A stretch of 19,758 nucleotides of DNA from Parachlorella kessleri (lineage: Eukaryota; Chlorophyta; Trebouxiophyceae; Chlorellales; Chlorellaceae). Under the pieces are notes generated by a model. It was not told the DNA's origin and did no database searches. It saw nothing but the letters and a program-made list of their open reading frames with translations. The stretch lies in NCBI GenBank assembly GCA_001598975.1, contig BBXU01002976.1, positions 1-19,758 of the forward strand, in the 5' to 3' direction. Below are positions 1 through 11,800 of this stretch, piece by piece (the stretch's first letter is position 1; every line of letters begins with the position of its first letter). Both the position numbers and the translations under genes were made by a program.

Positions 1-20
1 TGTCACGGAATCCAGCCCAC

Positions 21-2378
21 CTGCCAGATGGGATCTCGCAGGTCTATGGTGAACAGCACCGAGTCGAGGCGGGGGTGGGTCCCCAGCCGCAGGAAGCCAC
101 GGGGCTTGCCGGTAGCGGGGTCGCACCGCGCCATGGCACTGCAGCAAGGGACAGCAGCCAAGCAAAGTAGTACCAGGCCTCGGCGGCTCGCGGGTTCAGC
201 AGCAGGCCGCCCGCTCGGCAGGAGGCCCCCCGTGCCAGCCTCGACAGGCGCACATGCTATGCTATGCTCTGCTCTGCTATGCTTCCGGCAGGAGCCACTG
301 CAGATTGATGCCCGCATGCGCGGCTGGGAGTGCCGGCCCACCCTTGACGGGGCACACTCAAAGGCCAGCAGCGCGCTGCAGCGCCCGGGGCACGCCTCAG
401 GGCTCCTCCGGCGCGCCACCGCACCGATAACATGCCCCCGCCGCCTTAAGAGCATCCTTCTCAAAGGTGTAGCGTGACAGCCCACCCTGGGCATGTGCAG
501 AAGGGGGGCAGGACTCACGTGTAGAGCATTTCCAGGGGGACCCAGTGTGGGGGGTACTTGAACCGAGCTGTGTCCAGGATCAGCACCATGTCCTCCGCCT
601 CGCTGTAGCCGCCCACTGGGCTGAAGTGACCGTCGCCTGCAACCACAGCAGGCAGTGCACAGGGTTCTGTGCCCAAGGATCAGGAGAACAGCCATCGCAA
701 CTGCCAGCAAGATTCAGGCGCACTCTGCATCCCGCACTGTTAGCACAGTTCGTCTCTCACTTGCTGTTCGCTACCTGCCACCCTTACTAATAGCAGCAAG
801 CCCAGTGACCCAGAGGCGGCCCCTCAGGGCAGCCATCAGCAACATGAGGCATTCCCCCTGCACAGTTGCACATCTAATCCACCACGTCCAACGCAGATCC
901 CGCCTACCACCACCTATCCATCACAGGCATGCTACTGCTGTCTACATAACCTCACCCGCCTACTGCCTTCCTACCATCCACACACCCATCTACCCATACA
1001 GATCCCTTCAAAAGACCACGATGAATCTTGAGGGTGCTCTGGTCCCAGGCTTCCAACGTACACCCGCAGATGCCCCACCCAGTCACCCTCCCGGCAAAAC
1101 AACCATGTTTGGCGCACCCACACAGAGTAGCACAGCACTGGCAGGGCCCACCTGTCTGCAGGAACTCCTTGCGTGAGTAGGACACGATGAGGTGCTGCGT
1201 GCCTGAGGAGCAGGCCTCCCGCACCATGCCTCGGAACTCCCCCACACCCACGTCGCCGTACAGATACTTCTCCACCTTGGAGCCGTTGCAGCGAGCCAGG
1301 CAGGCCGCCTGGAAAAACCTGGCAGGTGCTGGGAGTGAGAGACATGCACATCAGAAAAGCTGCCTTCACCGCCGCAGGGATACACCTCTACCTTGGAGCC
1401 CTTGGCGCGACCAAGGCAGGCGGCCTGCAGCGACCGGGTCCCCAAGAATCTGAGAGACGAGGCCTGGTGCCACACTGTGTCAAGCAGGAAGCTTCCCCCC
1501 CGGGCGGCTGGAACGCACATGCCTCCACAGGTCCCAGGCCTGCTAGGATATATCCCAGTGATCCCCGGCAGGGTGTCAAGATGCAACAGGCTGTTCCCAG
1601 CATAACAAGGCAAACCGGGGTGCGCGCGCCCCACCCACACCACCACCAGCCGCCCCACCTGCTCTAGGGTGATGCCCTCCTCCCGCACTTTGCTCAGCGG
1701 GTGGCAGCAGTCCAGCATCTCCTCGTGGAACCAGCGCCAGGGGCCCTTCCAGGTCCTCCGCGGGTCTATGGACAGCGTGTTAAGCACCATGGCCAGACTG
1801 GCAAGGCCGCAGAAGGCGGGCTCGTCTTGCGTCCTGCAGTGAGCATGGCAGAAGAGTTGCTGGCGGGCGCAGAGGTTTCAGGGTGATGTCACGCTGATGC
1901 AGGACGAAGCAACGTGGGGGTGAGGTGGAGCGTTGCTGAGGAAGCTGTGGGCTGATGGGTTGACCGATGTATAGGGCAAAACGCACGAGCTCCCCTACTA
2001 ACCCACAGACAACGCCCATGAGGCCGTGGTTGAGCGTTTTTAACCCCGAGAGCAGAAACCGTTGGCGGCAGCAGCCAAAACCTCCCAGCACAGCACAGGT
2101 GCCAGCTGCTCTCTCCCCGCACACCTAAACTGCTCTATGAGCTTGAAGAAGCCCTCCATCGTGCCAGCCAGCATCGCCCGAGCAAAAATTTGCTTGCCTG
2201 CAACCAAACCGAGCAGCCGGTCAATAGCAACAAGCCGGGGCTGTGCATGCAGAGATACAAACAACTGTGGCTAGCCCTGCCTACCCTTGGGCGAGGCAAA
2301 CTCTATAGAGGGCGGGGAGGGCAGTATCCTTTTATAAAACGTCCTGCTGAGACCGGGAGGGGCCAGCGGCTTCTCCAT
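21..2378 (-). CDS. PCS: Phytochelatin synthase, 5' six exons (3' part outside window)
   Basis: Makes phytochelatins, (gamma-Glu-Cys)n-Gly, from glutathione by gamma-glutamylcysteine transfer; this chelates Cd and other thiophilic metals. Coding exons read on the minus strand: 2378-2285, 2197-2125, 1833-1659, 1308-1152, 636-519, 138-21, all GT-AG with matching phases, giving 245 residues. The N-terminus has [10 protein letters not shown], then [71 protein letters not shown] and [14 protein letters not shown]. The catalytic triad is Cys64, His170, Asp188; the spacings (106 and 124) equal those of Arabidopsis PCS1 Cys56/His162/Asp180. Thr57 and Arg191 match AtPCS1 Thr49 and Arg183, both needed for full activity. 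The catalytic domain is complete; the Cys-rich C-terminal domain would lie to the left of position 1, after a donor at 20-19. I chose the Met at 2378 because PCS proteins usually start about ten residues before the FYRR-type motif; the frame stays open to a Met at 2624. It is transcribed divergently from the PRAF-like gene. Confidence 0.93.
255..283. repeat. Pentanucleotide microsatellite (GCTAT/GCTCT)
   Basis: Five successive GCTAT/GCTCT units followed by GCTT, lying in PCS intron 5 (139-518). The rest of that intron shows nothing recognisable. Confidence 0.7.
717..794 (+). repeat. Dispersed repeat family R, copy 1 (diverged), in PCS intron 4
   Basis: It shares the opening GGCGCACTCTGCATCC and the closing CTACCTGCCACCCTTACTAA with the two copies near the ABCI10 gene, with a more diverged middle. 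It sits in the longest PCS intron (637-1151), antisense to PCS. No coding capacity, terminal inverted repeats or target-site duplications are evident. Confidence 0.6.
1370..1424 (-). pseudogene. Degenerate duplicate of the start of PCS exon 4, inside PCS intron 3
   Basis: Directly after a CTGCAG acceptor-like site (1427-1425), the minus strand reads [19 protein letters not shown], against [19 protein letters not shown] at the start of exon 4. By eye the first 55 bases match at 43 positions. Homology fades after a GTGAAG that could act as a donor at 1369. A 55-base exon would shift the frame when joined to exon 4, and the canonical catalytic spacing is met with exon 4 alone, so this copy is probably a relic or a non-productive alternative exon. 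Confidence 0.75.
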
Positions 2379-2837
2379 CTTAGGTTGGGCAGCCTGGGGT
2401 GGGTCAGCCAGCACGGGTGCTTCTGCCGCCGCGGCCCCACAGGTGGAGTTGGCCAGGTTGCATCTTGTATATGTATGACCCGTTAGAGGGGGCTTAAAGT
2501 CCTGCTGACGTAAACCCCTGTCTAGGTACCGCCGCAGGCTGCTGCTGGAGCGACTTGGCCGGAACCATGCACCCCATGACATTGCCGATATCCGAGACAG
2601 TATCCAACATACTTCTAAGCACACCTGGCAGTCCTCTGCTCTGTTTGCCTGTGTTCAAGTGCTGCGATACCGAGTATCGAAGGATTCCTTTTGAGTACGA
2701 GTGACTAAAGTGACTACGAGAGTTTTTTTGGGAGGTTGGTTCGGTTGAGCGACAACCACGAAGACACCCAGCCCTTGATGTAGCTGGTGAAGTGCTATGG
2801 AGCCCAAGTGAACCACCGCGTGGTGAGCTTTTGAACG
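2379..2837. promoter_or_regulatory. Divergent promoter region between PCS and the PRAF-like gene
   Basis: 459 bases separate the two start codons, so both promoters and 5' UTRs must fit here unless upstream non-coding exons exist. No convincing TATA box stands at a suitable distance for either gene; an AT-rich TATATGTAT stretch lies near 2468-2476, about 90 bases upstream of the PCS start. A TGACGTAA, resembling a bZIP/CRE-type core, is at 2506-2513. A GTGACTA heptamer occurs twice near 2701-2715, flanked by TACGAG on both sides. These motifs are seen; their function is not shown. Part of the interval (2379-2624) is open in frame with PCS and could instead encode an N-terminal extension. Confidence 0.55.
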
Positions 2838-5800
2838 ATGGACGCCAGCTTGGTTTATCTGGTAAGTAGGCAGGCATCTTGGGGTTTTCTGAGCATCAAC
2901 AACGCTCATTGACGGGCGTGACGCTTGCTAGAGCGGCAGTGCAGTCATCCCTTCCCGACCGTGGAGGTGCTCAACGCTGCCTTCGATCACTGTGGCAGAT
3001 AAATAGTGACACTATACCCTTTGCTTTGCAGGCGGGCCAGGTGGTGAGCGAGTACGAACTGTGGGACCCCAGCTCCTTGGGCCGGCCGCTTGAGGAAGTG
3101 CTCACACTATTGCGCAAGGTAACTACAGCTGTAGTTAGCCATTCCTACCTACCTCCTGCTAAGGGCGCACCTTGTGAAATACCTTGGACCCCTGGTTGCA
3201 CATAGTGGGGAAGCCCTGTTCCCTTGCTGGGATTGGCCATGGTTCAATACATACATGCCGCAGGGTACTCTCCTGCTCAAGCACGGGCGGCAGGGCAAGC
3301 CCAAAGTGCACTTCTTCCGGCTGACAGCAAGCGATACAGTGCTGAAATGGCGGTCAGCGTCCGGCTCTGTGCGGCAGGTCAAGCTCCGCACTGTCACAGA
3401 GGTGGTTGCGGGCCAGACGACGGAGGTGTTCAAGCGGTACATGCTTCGAGAAACAGGCCTCTCTTTCTCGTTGAAGTACACAGATGATGACGGCAGCCAC
3501 CGCACGCTGGACCTGACTTGTGCGGACATGCCGCAGTACTCAGCCTGGTATATGGGTTTGAAGGTCGTGGCGGACCGCCTGAGGGTGACAGGCACGCCAG
3601 CATTGCCAGCGGCTGCAGCGTTTGCGGCATCAACACCGCTGGGAGGCAATGGGTCCAGCAGCTTCAGCAGCCTACTGCTTGGCGTGGGGAGTGGTGCAGC
3701 CGAGGCCCAGCGCCGTTATGGAGGTGGCACCGCAGTGGTAAGCCGTGTGAGAAAACTGCACTAAAATAAAACTGCACACGGCCTGCTCAAGGGATGGGCA
3801 CTGACTGGGGCAGGTAGCACAGCATTGGTTCGGCAGCTTTGATTTAGCTGCAGGTCAGAGCAGAAGCTGTATAGACCAGACAAGAGGCAGGAGCAACGGT
3901 CGTAGAGCTGGGGCTGGATCTGGTAGTCGGTGTGGACATACTGTGCGGTGTGGAGTAGCGATGATCCCGCCTCAGCCTGCTTATGATTGCCCATGCAGGG
4001 CCGTGCTTCGGGGGCAATGGGCATTCCTGTGATGGAACATGTCCCTGGGGACCTGCTGCTATGGGGCGCAGCGTCACGCGCGCCAGTTGCACCCAGCACC
4101 CGCAGCGCGCCGGACCCTGACCTTTGGCAGCGCTCCAAGGTGCCGCTTGCGCTGGCCTGCAATGCCGCCCTGGACGTGCGCTGTGCGGCGGTAGGGCGGC
4201 TGCACGGCATCCTGCTGACCTCCTCCGGCAGCGTTTACACGTGGGGCGAGGGGCGGGGCGGCAAGCTGGGCCTGGGCCATGACCAGGACCAGGCTTCGCC
4301 GCAAAGGCTCGAGCAGGGGCTACGGGGGCAGTGCGTAGTGACGGTGGCGAGCGGTGACGATTGCACCGCGGCAGTGACCGAGGACGGGACGCTCTACATG
4401 TGGGGACGCCTGGCTGGCTCGCCGCGGCCGCAGCTGCTGCCGGTGCCAGTGCGGGGCGACCTGCAGTCACGGGTGGTCACCAAAGTGAGTAGAGGCAGAG
4501 TTGCTAGAATTGCTGACGTGGCCTGAATCTTCCATGTTGGTAAGCCTGGTGGTCCTTGTCGCAAGACAGGTGCACTTTTGTGCTTGAGGAGGCGTCAACC
4601 AGCATTGGACATACAAAGGTCAATGTGTCTGGTCTGCTGCAGTATATGCGGCAGGTGAGCTAGCATGAGCCACGGTGGGGTGCCATCGATCAATGTGTAC
4701 AGTGACTCTCATAGTAACTGTTGCGAGCATGTGTGCAGGTGTCCTGCGGGCCCTTCCACTGTGCTGCAGTATCCCTGGACGGTGCTCTGTTTACCTGGGG
4801 CGAGGGCTTTGGCGGCAAACTGGGCCATGGCAACCAGGACAGTCAGGGGCAGCCCACGCTTGTGGAGGCACTCGTGGGCCGGCAGGTGTGGGTGTCATAG
4901 CGCGGGACGCACAGAGTTCAGCACCTGATGTTGCCACACTCCTCCCTTGGTGCGATTTGATTTAAAGGTTTGACAGCTGAGCGACAGTGTGGCAAGCCTG
5001 GACTAAAGCAGGGAGCTCCAGCCCTCAAGGACTGAAGTACGTTGAGTTATATTCATTTGTGGGCCCCTACAGGTGCTGAATGTGGCTTGTGGTGTCTGGC
5101 ACACAGCTGCTGTGGTTGTAGAGAATGAGGGCCCACTTGGGCAGGCGCTTATAGGTGCCAGCCCACAGGCCGCAACGAGGCTGACAGAGCAGCAGCTTCA
5201 GGACGGGGCGCCGCCCCGCCCGGAAAGCTCCACCTTGTCGTTGGGCCACCACCGCAGGAATAGCAGCGCCAGCAGCGCTTTTTCGGAGGTGTGTATATGT
5301 GGAATCGTGGGAGGTGTTGTAGTGAGATGCCTGGTTATGGCTATATGTGTTGTGCTGCGGAAGCCTACTTCTCAGGCTGGGCTTCGTAACTTGTCATCCA
5401 TGTTGATGCTCAAACTCCCGTCAGAATAGTGCTGGGCAACAGCTGCTTCAAACAGAAATCGTGTTAGTCCTCGAGCAGGAACAGTCCCTCTACAATCTGA
5501 ACCTCATGCTGACAGTCTGCTGGCTAAACTGCAGGCTTCATTATTTCATGAGGGCCAGGGCGGCTGCTTGTACACCTGGGGCGGCGTCAACGAATCTCTG
5601 TATGGCAGCAATGAGAAGCGCGATAGCAACAAGGGCTGCCTGGGCCATGGCGACGTAGACATATATACCGGCCAGCTGCTACCCTCAAGGTGTGACAGCT
5701 GCATGTAGGCCTATGATGTTGCTATGTGTGCTGTAGCCTCTCTACCGTGTGCTAAGAGCCGATCCAGGCATGGCCCACGTGGTGGCGTGCTTTGTTGCTG

Positions 5801-8800
5801 AGGCGTTCTTATTGGTGGAGGAATCGATGAGGTCCGACACTTTAGCATGCTTACGAAGCCTTGCTTGCGGTCACTCATTCTTCCTAGGGCTCGCTCCCGT
5901 GTTTGTCGGTCCTGCTGTGCTAGTCAAGGCGCCTGCTGATAAACAGCGCTGTGCTCTGTGACTGCTCTCCAGGGTTTCTGGGGCGCTGGAGGGCAAGGTG
6001 GTGCGGCATGTTGCAGCGGGACTGCACCTCACAGTGGCAGTCACCACTGGCGGGCGTGTGTTCCAGATGGGCTGCACAGGTGCCACACCCGGCAAGCACT
6101 GCCCCTGGGAAGGTGCTGCGGCGCCTGAGCTGGTCAAAGGGGCGCTTGCAGGTGAGGACAGCATTGCTTTGTGGGGTAGTCAAGATCCAGTGGTGTTGCC
6201 AGTGGTGGGCTATGGTGGCTGGCAGCAAAGTGTTAACCTAGCTCCAATGCAGCGATTGTCGGTGCTATAATGCAATGACTGTATAGGAGGCTGGCCATCC
6301 CTGCCAAACCGACGTCCCCTGACAGTTTGGTCCGTCTGGTCGTTCCAGGCTACTTTGTGGACAGCATCTGCTGCGGCACGCACCATGTCCTGGCTTTAGC
6401 TCGCCCGTTGGACCGGCGGCAGGGCCGACCAGTGGAGCATGGTGCCACCACGGTCTTTGCCTGGGGCAAGGGCTCGGAGGGGCAGCTGGGTAGTGGCAAG
6501 TTTGACGACTCGGCAACACCGCTGGTGGTGGAAGCCCTGAAGGGGCGCTCAGTCCTGCAGGTCAGGCTCAGAGGTTGCTAGCAAATACAGGTTGTAGCAG
6601 GCAAGCCAAGGGCTGCTGGTGTCTTCTGCAGTCTTGACTGCTGGGGTCGTACGGGGTGGGGTGGCCGGGGCAAGGTGTCATTCGAGCGCATAGGGTCGGC
6701 CAGGCGGGGGAAGCGGTGCTCCTGCCCCACAGTAGGCTTCTAGTCGGCATAAGGCAGCGGCTGATGTGGCAATCAAGTAGCAAGTGGTGCTGCAGGTGAG
6801 CTGCGGGGGCTCTAATGCCCTAGCAGTCTGCGAGCATGACCTCAAGCGCTTTGAGCCAGACTCCCGTGAGGCAGCAGACCAGGCCATGGCAGCCCTGTAT
6901 GGGCTGATGGACCAGAAGCCGCCCAAGCAGCTGCGAATAACGGTAGGTGCCTTTGCAAGGGCATAATATGGATCAGCGAGTTATATACATATATAGGATA
7001 CCTGGCAGATGAAGTGTGACGCAATGTGATGTGTCCTGAGCTGAAGGTATGTTGAAGCATTGGACGGTCAGGCTGCTGCATGGTGTGATCTTGAATCTTC
7101 AAAAATAAAAATGCCAGCAAAAAACTGCAACAAACTGTTTTTCCGGCTTTTTCTTGTTGTACAATGTGGCTGAAGTCCAATGTGCAGATACCGGAGGGGT
7201 ACTCGTCGGGGGCGCTCACTACCTCACGTGCGCGCAGCATGGTTCAGCAGTCTGGCAGCAGCATGGCGTTAGTGCCACACAGCAGCGCGGGTGAGTTGGC
7301 ATGGCGGTTACCGGTATAATTACTGGTGTGGTTATTCGCACATCTGGTCGGTGAGCTTGCTATGCTGCGCGTGGTTTGAGTACACCTTGGAATAGACCCG
7401 TTGTATGCATGTCCAAGCGAGCTCACACTTGATGATCCCAACCTATGTCCTTTCAGGGAGTCTCTCTCGGCCGAGTGGAGGGCAGCGGCCACTGGGTGCT
7501 GGCGGCAGGCCGCCGACCATAAGCGAGATGTATGCCACCTTGCGTTCAGCCCAGCGGCAGCAGCAGGCAGCGCAGCGTGGCGGCATCCCGCCGCGGCGAC
7601 CCGGCGGTAGCGGCCGCACTGATCCTGGCGGCGGCGGGCGTGAGCCGGGCGGCTCTGGCAGCAGCCTCGGCAGCACCGCAGCGCCCCGTGTGCTGGGCGT
7701 GCCGTCTGGTTCGCTGCGGCGCGGCAGCGGCCTAGGCATGGGTGTATCTGCCAGCATGCCGTCCCTGAGCGGCATTAGCCACGCGCCAAGCTGGGGCGCC
7801 GCCAGCGAGCTGTCCTCCATCTCGTCGCTGCGACAAGCGAGCGAAGACTGGGGAGCGGCCAGCAGTGTGGGCGGCGACTCTCAGCACTATTATGGCGCTT
7901 TGGGTAATGGCATAGTCAGCGCCAGTGGGGCCTTTCATAGTGGCGGCATGGACCTGGCTGCCATTGATGAGACAGGGTCCGCAGCTTCCCTCAATGAGGA
8001 GCTTAATGAGAAGAATAGAATTATTGAGAGGCTGGAGGTAAGGCAGGCTGGCATCCGCTGGTGTCGTCTGCTTGGGACCTGCCATTGACATGTTGCTCGT
8101 AGCCTGTGGGGGTCACTTGTGGCCGTGCAGCATGTTTGCTTGCTCCATGTCACCAAAACTCGTGCATTCTAGCTTGCCAGCTTTGCCACTCCGCACTTGC
8201 CCTTACCCCTTGGCTTGTGACTGGATGCCTGCTGTTCTCCTCGGTTCCAGAGCAAGCTGCACCAGCTGCGGCGGCATGTCTCCAAGGTCTCTAGCCACGA
8301 CTCCGAGGAGCGGCTCTGGCATTCAGTGCGGGCTTCAGCAGGTCAGCCTGGGTTCTATCCTCCAGGCAGCGGTGCTGCGCTAGTGCAGGCAATTAGTTTG
8401 TAAAAGTCGCCCTTCCATGCTCGTAAACATCGAAGCCCGAGAGGGTGTCAGTGACAAACCGAGTGGACCTGGAGAGTCACTGAGACGGACAGCTTTTATC
8501 CTGCATGTCAGACAGACGTGTGTTTGCTTGGCCTGGCCCGCGTTACGTTGTATGCACGCTTCCTCAGGCACGAATATATGCAGCTTTGGTTGTTGTTTGG
8601 TTGATTATCACACTCTCCCCCACCTGTCAGCCCTGTATATCTCTGGCTAAGCTGCAGGGCACTTTCGTGAGTCTTTCATGGCAGCGGCAGATGTGGGCGG
8701 CAGCGTGAGCGGCCGCAGCGGCAGGTTCACTGCCCTGAGCCGCCCCTCCATGACTGTCAGTGACGCGGGCACGGCTGCCACAGGCGATGAGGAGCGGGAA

Positions 8801-11800
8801 GCAAGCCTGCAAGCCATGGAGCAGGTGAATGGCGACGAATGCTTGAGCGCCCAAACAGGCGCTAATTCCCGGAGATGGGTGTACTTCACGCGTCTTGGTC
8901 GAGCTGAGACGTTGGGAGGATTCTGGAGGGGCCAATAGCTTAACATCCAACAAGGTTTTGGCGAAGGCGGGATGCTGTTGGGGTTGGACGACCGTCCATG
9001 ACAACTGAGAGTGTTGTACAGGAGTCAAGTGGGGAATGACACACACTCATACATATGACCTCCTATGGTAAAATTGGAGTTGCTTGCTGCCCATGTATGC
9101 ATTGTTTGCCTGCCTGTGTGCAGATGCTGGTGCGGAAGCAGGTGCACCTGGAGAGCCAGCAGCACAAGCTGATGCAGTGGGCAGCAGAGTTGCAGCGGAG
9201 AGAGATGGAGTTGCAGGTAGGTGCTACTTGGAGTGGTGGGCTAAAATGCTGGATCTGGGCTTCAGCTTTACCGGTTTCAGTGGGGAGAGTTCTATTGTAG
9301 TTGCGAGTGCAGCTGCCCTATCCCGTTTTTCAAAGCCGGGAGGGTGCGTCCATGCTCACTTGTCAACCAACTGCTGGTTGCAACCTGGCTCCGCCTTCGC
9401 CATGCAGCGGCAGGCTCAGGCTGAGGGGCGGCCTTTCACTGCCCCCAGCGCGGCTTTCCAGAGTGCTACGTCGGCTCCGGCCACCCTCGCGCCGCTTGGC
9501 TCCCCAGAGCGCCTGGCAGAGGGGGTGCCAGCCCCCATCCCCTCCGAGTCTCCCATCTTCCCGCGCCTGCGAAGAAGCCAGGCAGCAGCAGCAAACGGCA
9601 GCAGCAGGGCCGACTTGTCTTCAGCGGCAGCTGCAGCAGCAAGGCCGCCAGAAGCGGTCCCGGGTGGGACCCATCCGGGCCAGGGTGCTGGGCCTGCTTT
9701 GGGTGGCGACCAGCCGCCAAACACACCCCCGACGCACAGCCGGTGAGCAGCTGCCCTGCCTTGTGCCCAGTTATGCTCTGCCTGTGCATGGTGGGATTGT
9801 GGTGCTCTTGGTAGTGTTATCAGTTGGATCAGCAGTATGTCCAGTTCTGGTCTGGCTGCTTCGGTGGCTTGTGTTGCCTGCGCCTGATTCCTTCACTGGG
9901 GCAGGTGAGAGGGCATCCCATCCAGAGTTGGCACATAGCTTGCAGTATGTCTTTCTGCCTGCATTTGCTGGTGGCTGTCCTATTTGCGTGTGTGTACTGA
10001 AAGCAGGGCACTGCATCTGTGGCTGGGAGCGGGTGTCGACTGAGGCCTTGTCTCAGTCAGGCTGATGTCTTTGGTAACTGCCGCGGATGCAGGGCTGAGG
10101 CTTACGGCTTGGGGACTCCGCAGCAGGAGCCCTCAACTGGTCAGCCTAATGGTGACGCTTCTGAGTGGATGGAGGAGATTGAGCCGGTGAGTGTAGCAGT
10201 AGTGGGGCAGGTCAGGCTGTGGATTTGGAGACGCCAGCCTTCAGTTTATGTTGTCGGTTTTGAAGGCTCCCTGGGCGGTTAACCTGCGTCGAGCTGGGAT
10301 GCTGCAGAGGTGTGCTAGCAGCGTTCGGCAGTCGAGGGCGCTTAGGGTGCGCATGGCCAGCCTGCCTCTCTTGCCGACCTCTCCTTTGGGTTGCTGTAGG
10401 GCGTGTTTGTGACGTACACCACAGAGGAGGGCGGCCTGCGCAAGCTCAAGCGCATCCGCTTCTCACGCACGGTTTTCAGCAAAGACAGTGCGGCCAAGGT
10501 GGGTCGCCTGCGCTCACAACACACCCATGTCTAATGCAAGAGAGCACTTACACTACACCACTCCGGGACCTGGTACTCGTGCCTTCAGCAAGTGGTGCTA
10601 ATGTCCTGATGCTTTCTGTGCACTGCCATGCCTGTCTACCGTACAAGCGTAGTAGCTTGGGCAGCCTAAGTTATTTGTTTTTAGGCTGACAGGGCTTTCT
10701 TCCTTTGCGTGCAGTGGTACGAGGCTAACAAGCACCGGTTGGCGCAGCCCCTCCGCGCCCCTCGGCCGACCACCCACCACCACTTCAGTACGCCCGTCCC
10801 GCTGCCTTCCTCCGCTCCCCCCCTGCTGCACAGCCAAGCCACGCTGGGCAGCCGCAACCTTAGCTTTGACCCCAGTGAGTTGGCAGCACTGCACATGCAG
10901 GCGCAGCAGCATGGCAGCAAGCCGCCCAGCCGGCTCTCCCAGGCTTCACGACAAGGGGAGGCCGGGTTTGCAGCCGACCACCAAGCCCTGCAAGCAGGCG
11001 GCGGTGGGCTGCCTACTGTTCTCTCTGAAGGCGAGGTCACGCCTGCAAAGGCACCTGGCCTGGGGGATGCTGCGAGCCGCAATGGCTCTGCCAATGGCAT
11101 CGGGCAGCCAGCGGAGCAGCCGCCGCAGCAGGACTCGGCCCCGCCCTCGCCTTTTGCTGACCGTCCGCGGTCGGCCCCAGCAGCCGCAGGTCACCAGCCT
11201 AGTAGCACTGATGAGAATGGCGAGATGGACGGTGGTGATGCTAAGCCTCACCCAGCTGGTACCCCAGTAGCAGCTGGTACGGTGCCCGCCTCGCCTCAGC
11301 AACAGCAGCAGCTGCTATTGGCGGACCTGATGTCCTTGTCAAGGACAAGCACATCGTCAGCAATGTTTGGCGCCAGCGAGGGCACTAGTGCGCCTGGCAG
11401 CGGCCGAAGCAGCCCCTCGAAGCGCTCTACCCAGCAGCATGCTTGTACTGGGCCAGCGCAGTACCGGCAGGGGGCCCTGCAGGCGCGGCCGCAGGGGCTG
11501 TCGCGGGAGCTGTCTACAGCCTCGGTGTCCTCAATGCGGTCAGGTAAGCAGTTTTGCCGTGCTCCTTTGGTGCCTGCAAGTGGTCTCCAGGGTCTGTTGC
11601 AGCTGCAAAGCTTGCATTTGGCGACAGTGACAAAGGCTCGCTCCACAAAAGCACGGTTTGTCATCTTGGCAGAAGTCTTGCGCAATTGCCGTGGGGCTCC
11701 GACATGAGGACGTGGGTGTCATGCTTGGGGGTCCCTGACAGCTGTAGCGTCCTGGCATGTGTGCCTGCAGAGGCCTCGCGGGCGTCCAAGGTGTCCGGCC

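Noticed and set aside
1..710. Single 235-residue minus-strand protein covering this stretch
   Set aside because: Only 519-636 and 21-138 resemble phytochelatin synthase; the part between has a proper donor and acceptor and reads as low-complexity intron translation.
6600..6720. Possible additional RCC1 exon (CWGRTGWGGRGK-like reading) in the PRAF-like intron 6561-6795
   Set aside because: The flanking exons join in phase and in family order as SVLQ-VSCGG without it.
9301..10065. 254-residue plus-strand open frame
   Set aside because: It is out of frame with the PRAF-like exon 9408-9742 and runs into intron sequence; no family resemblance.
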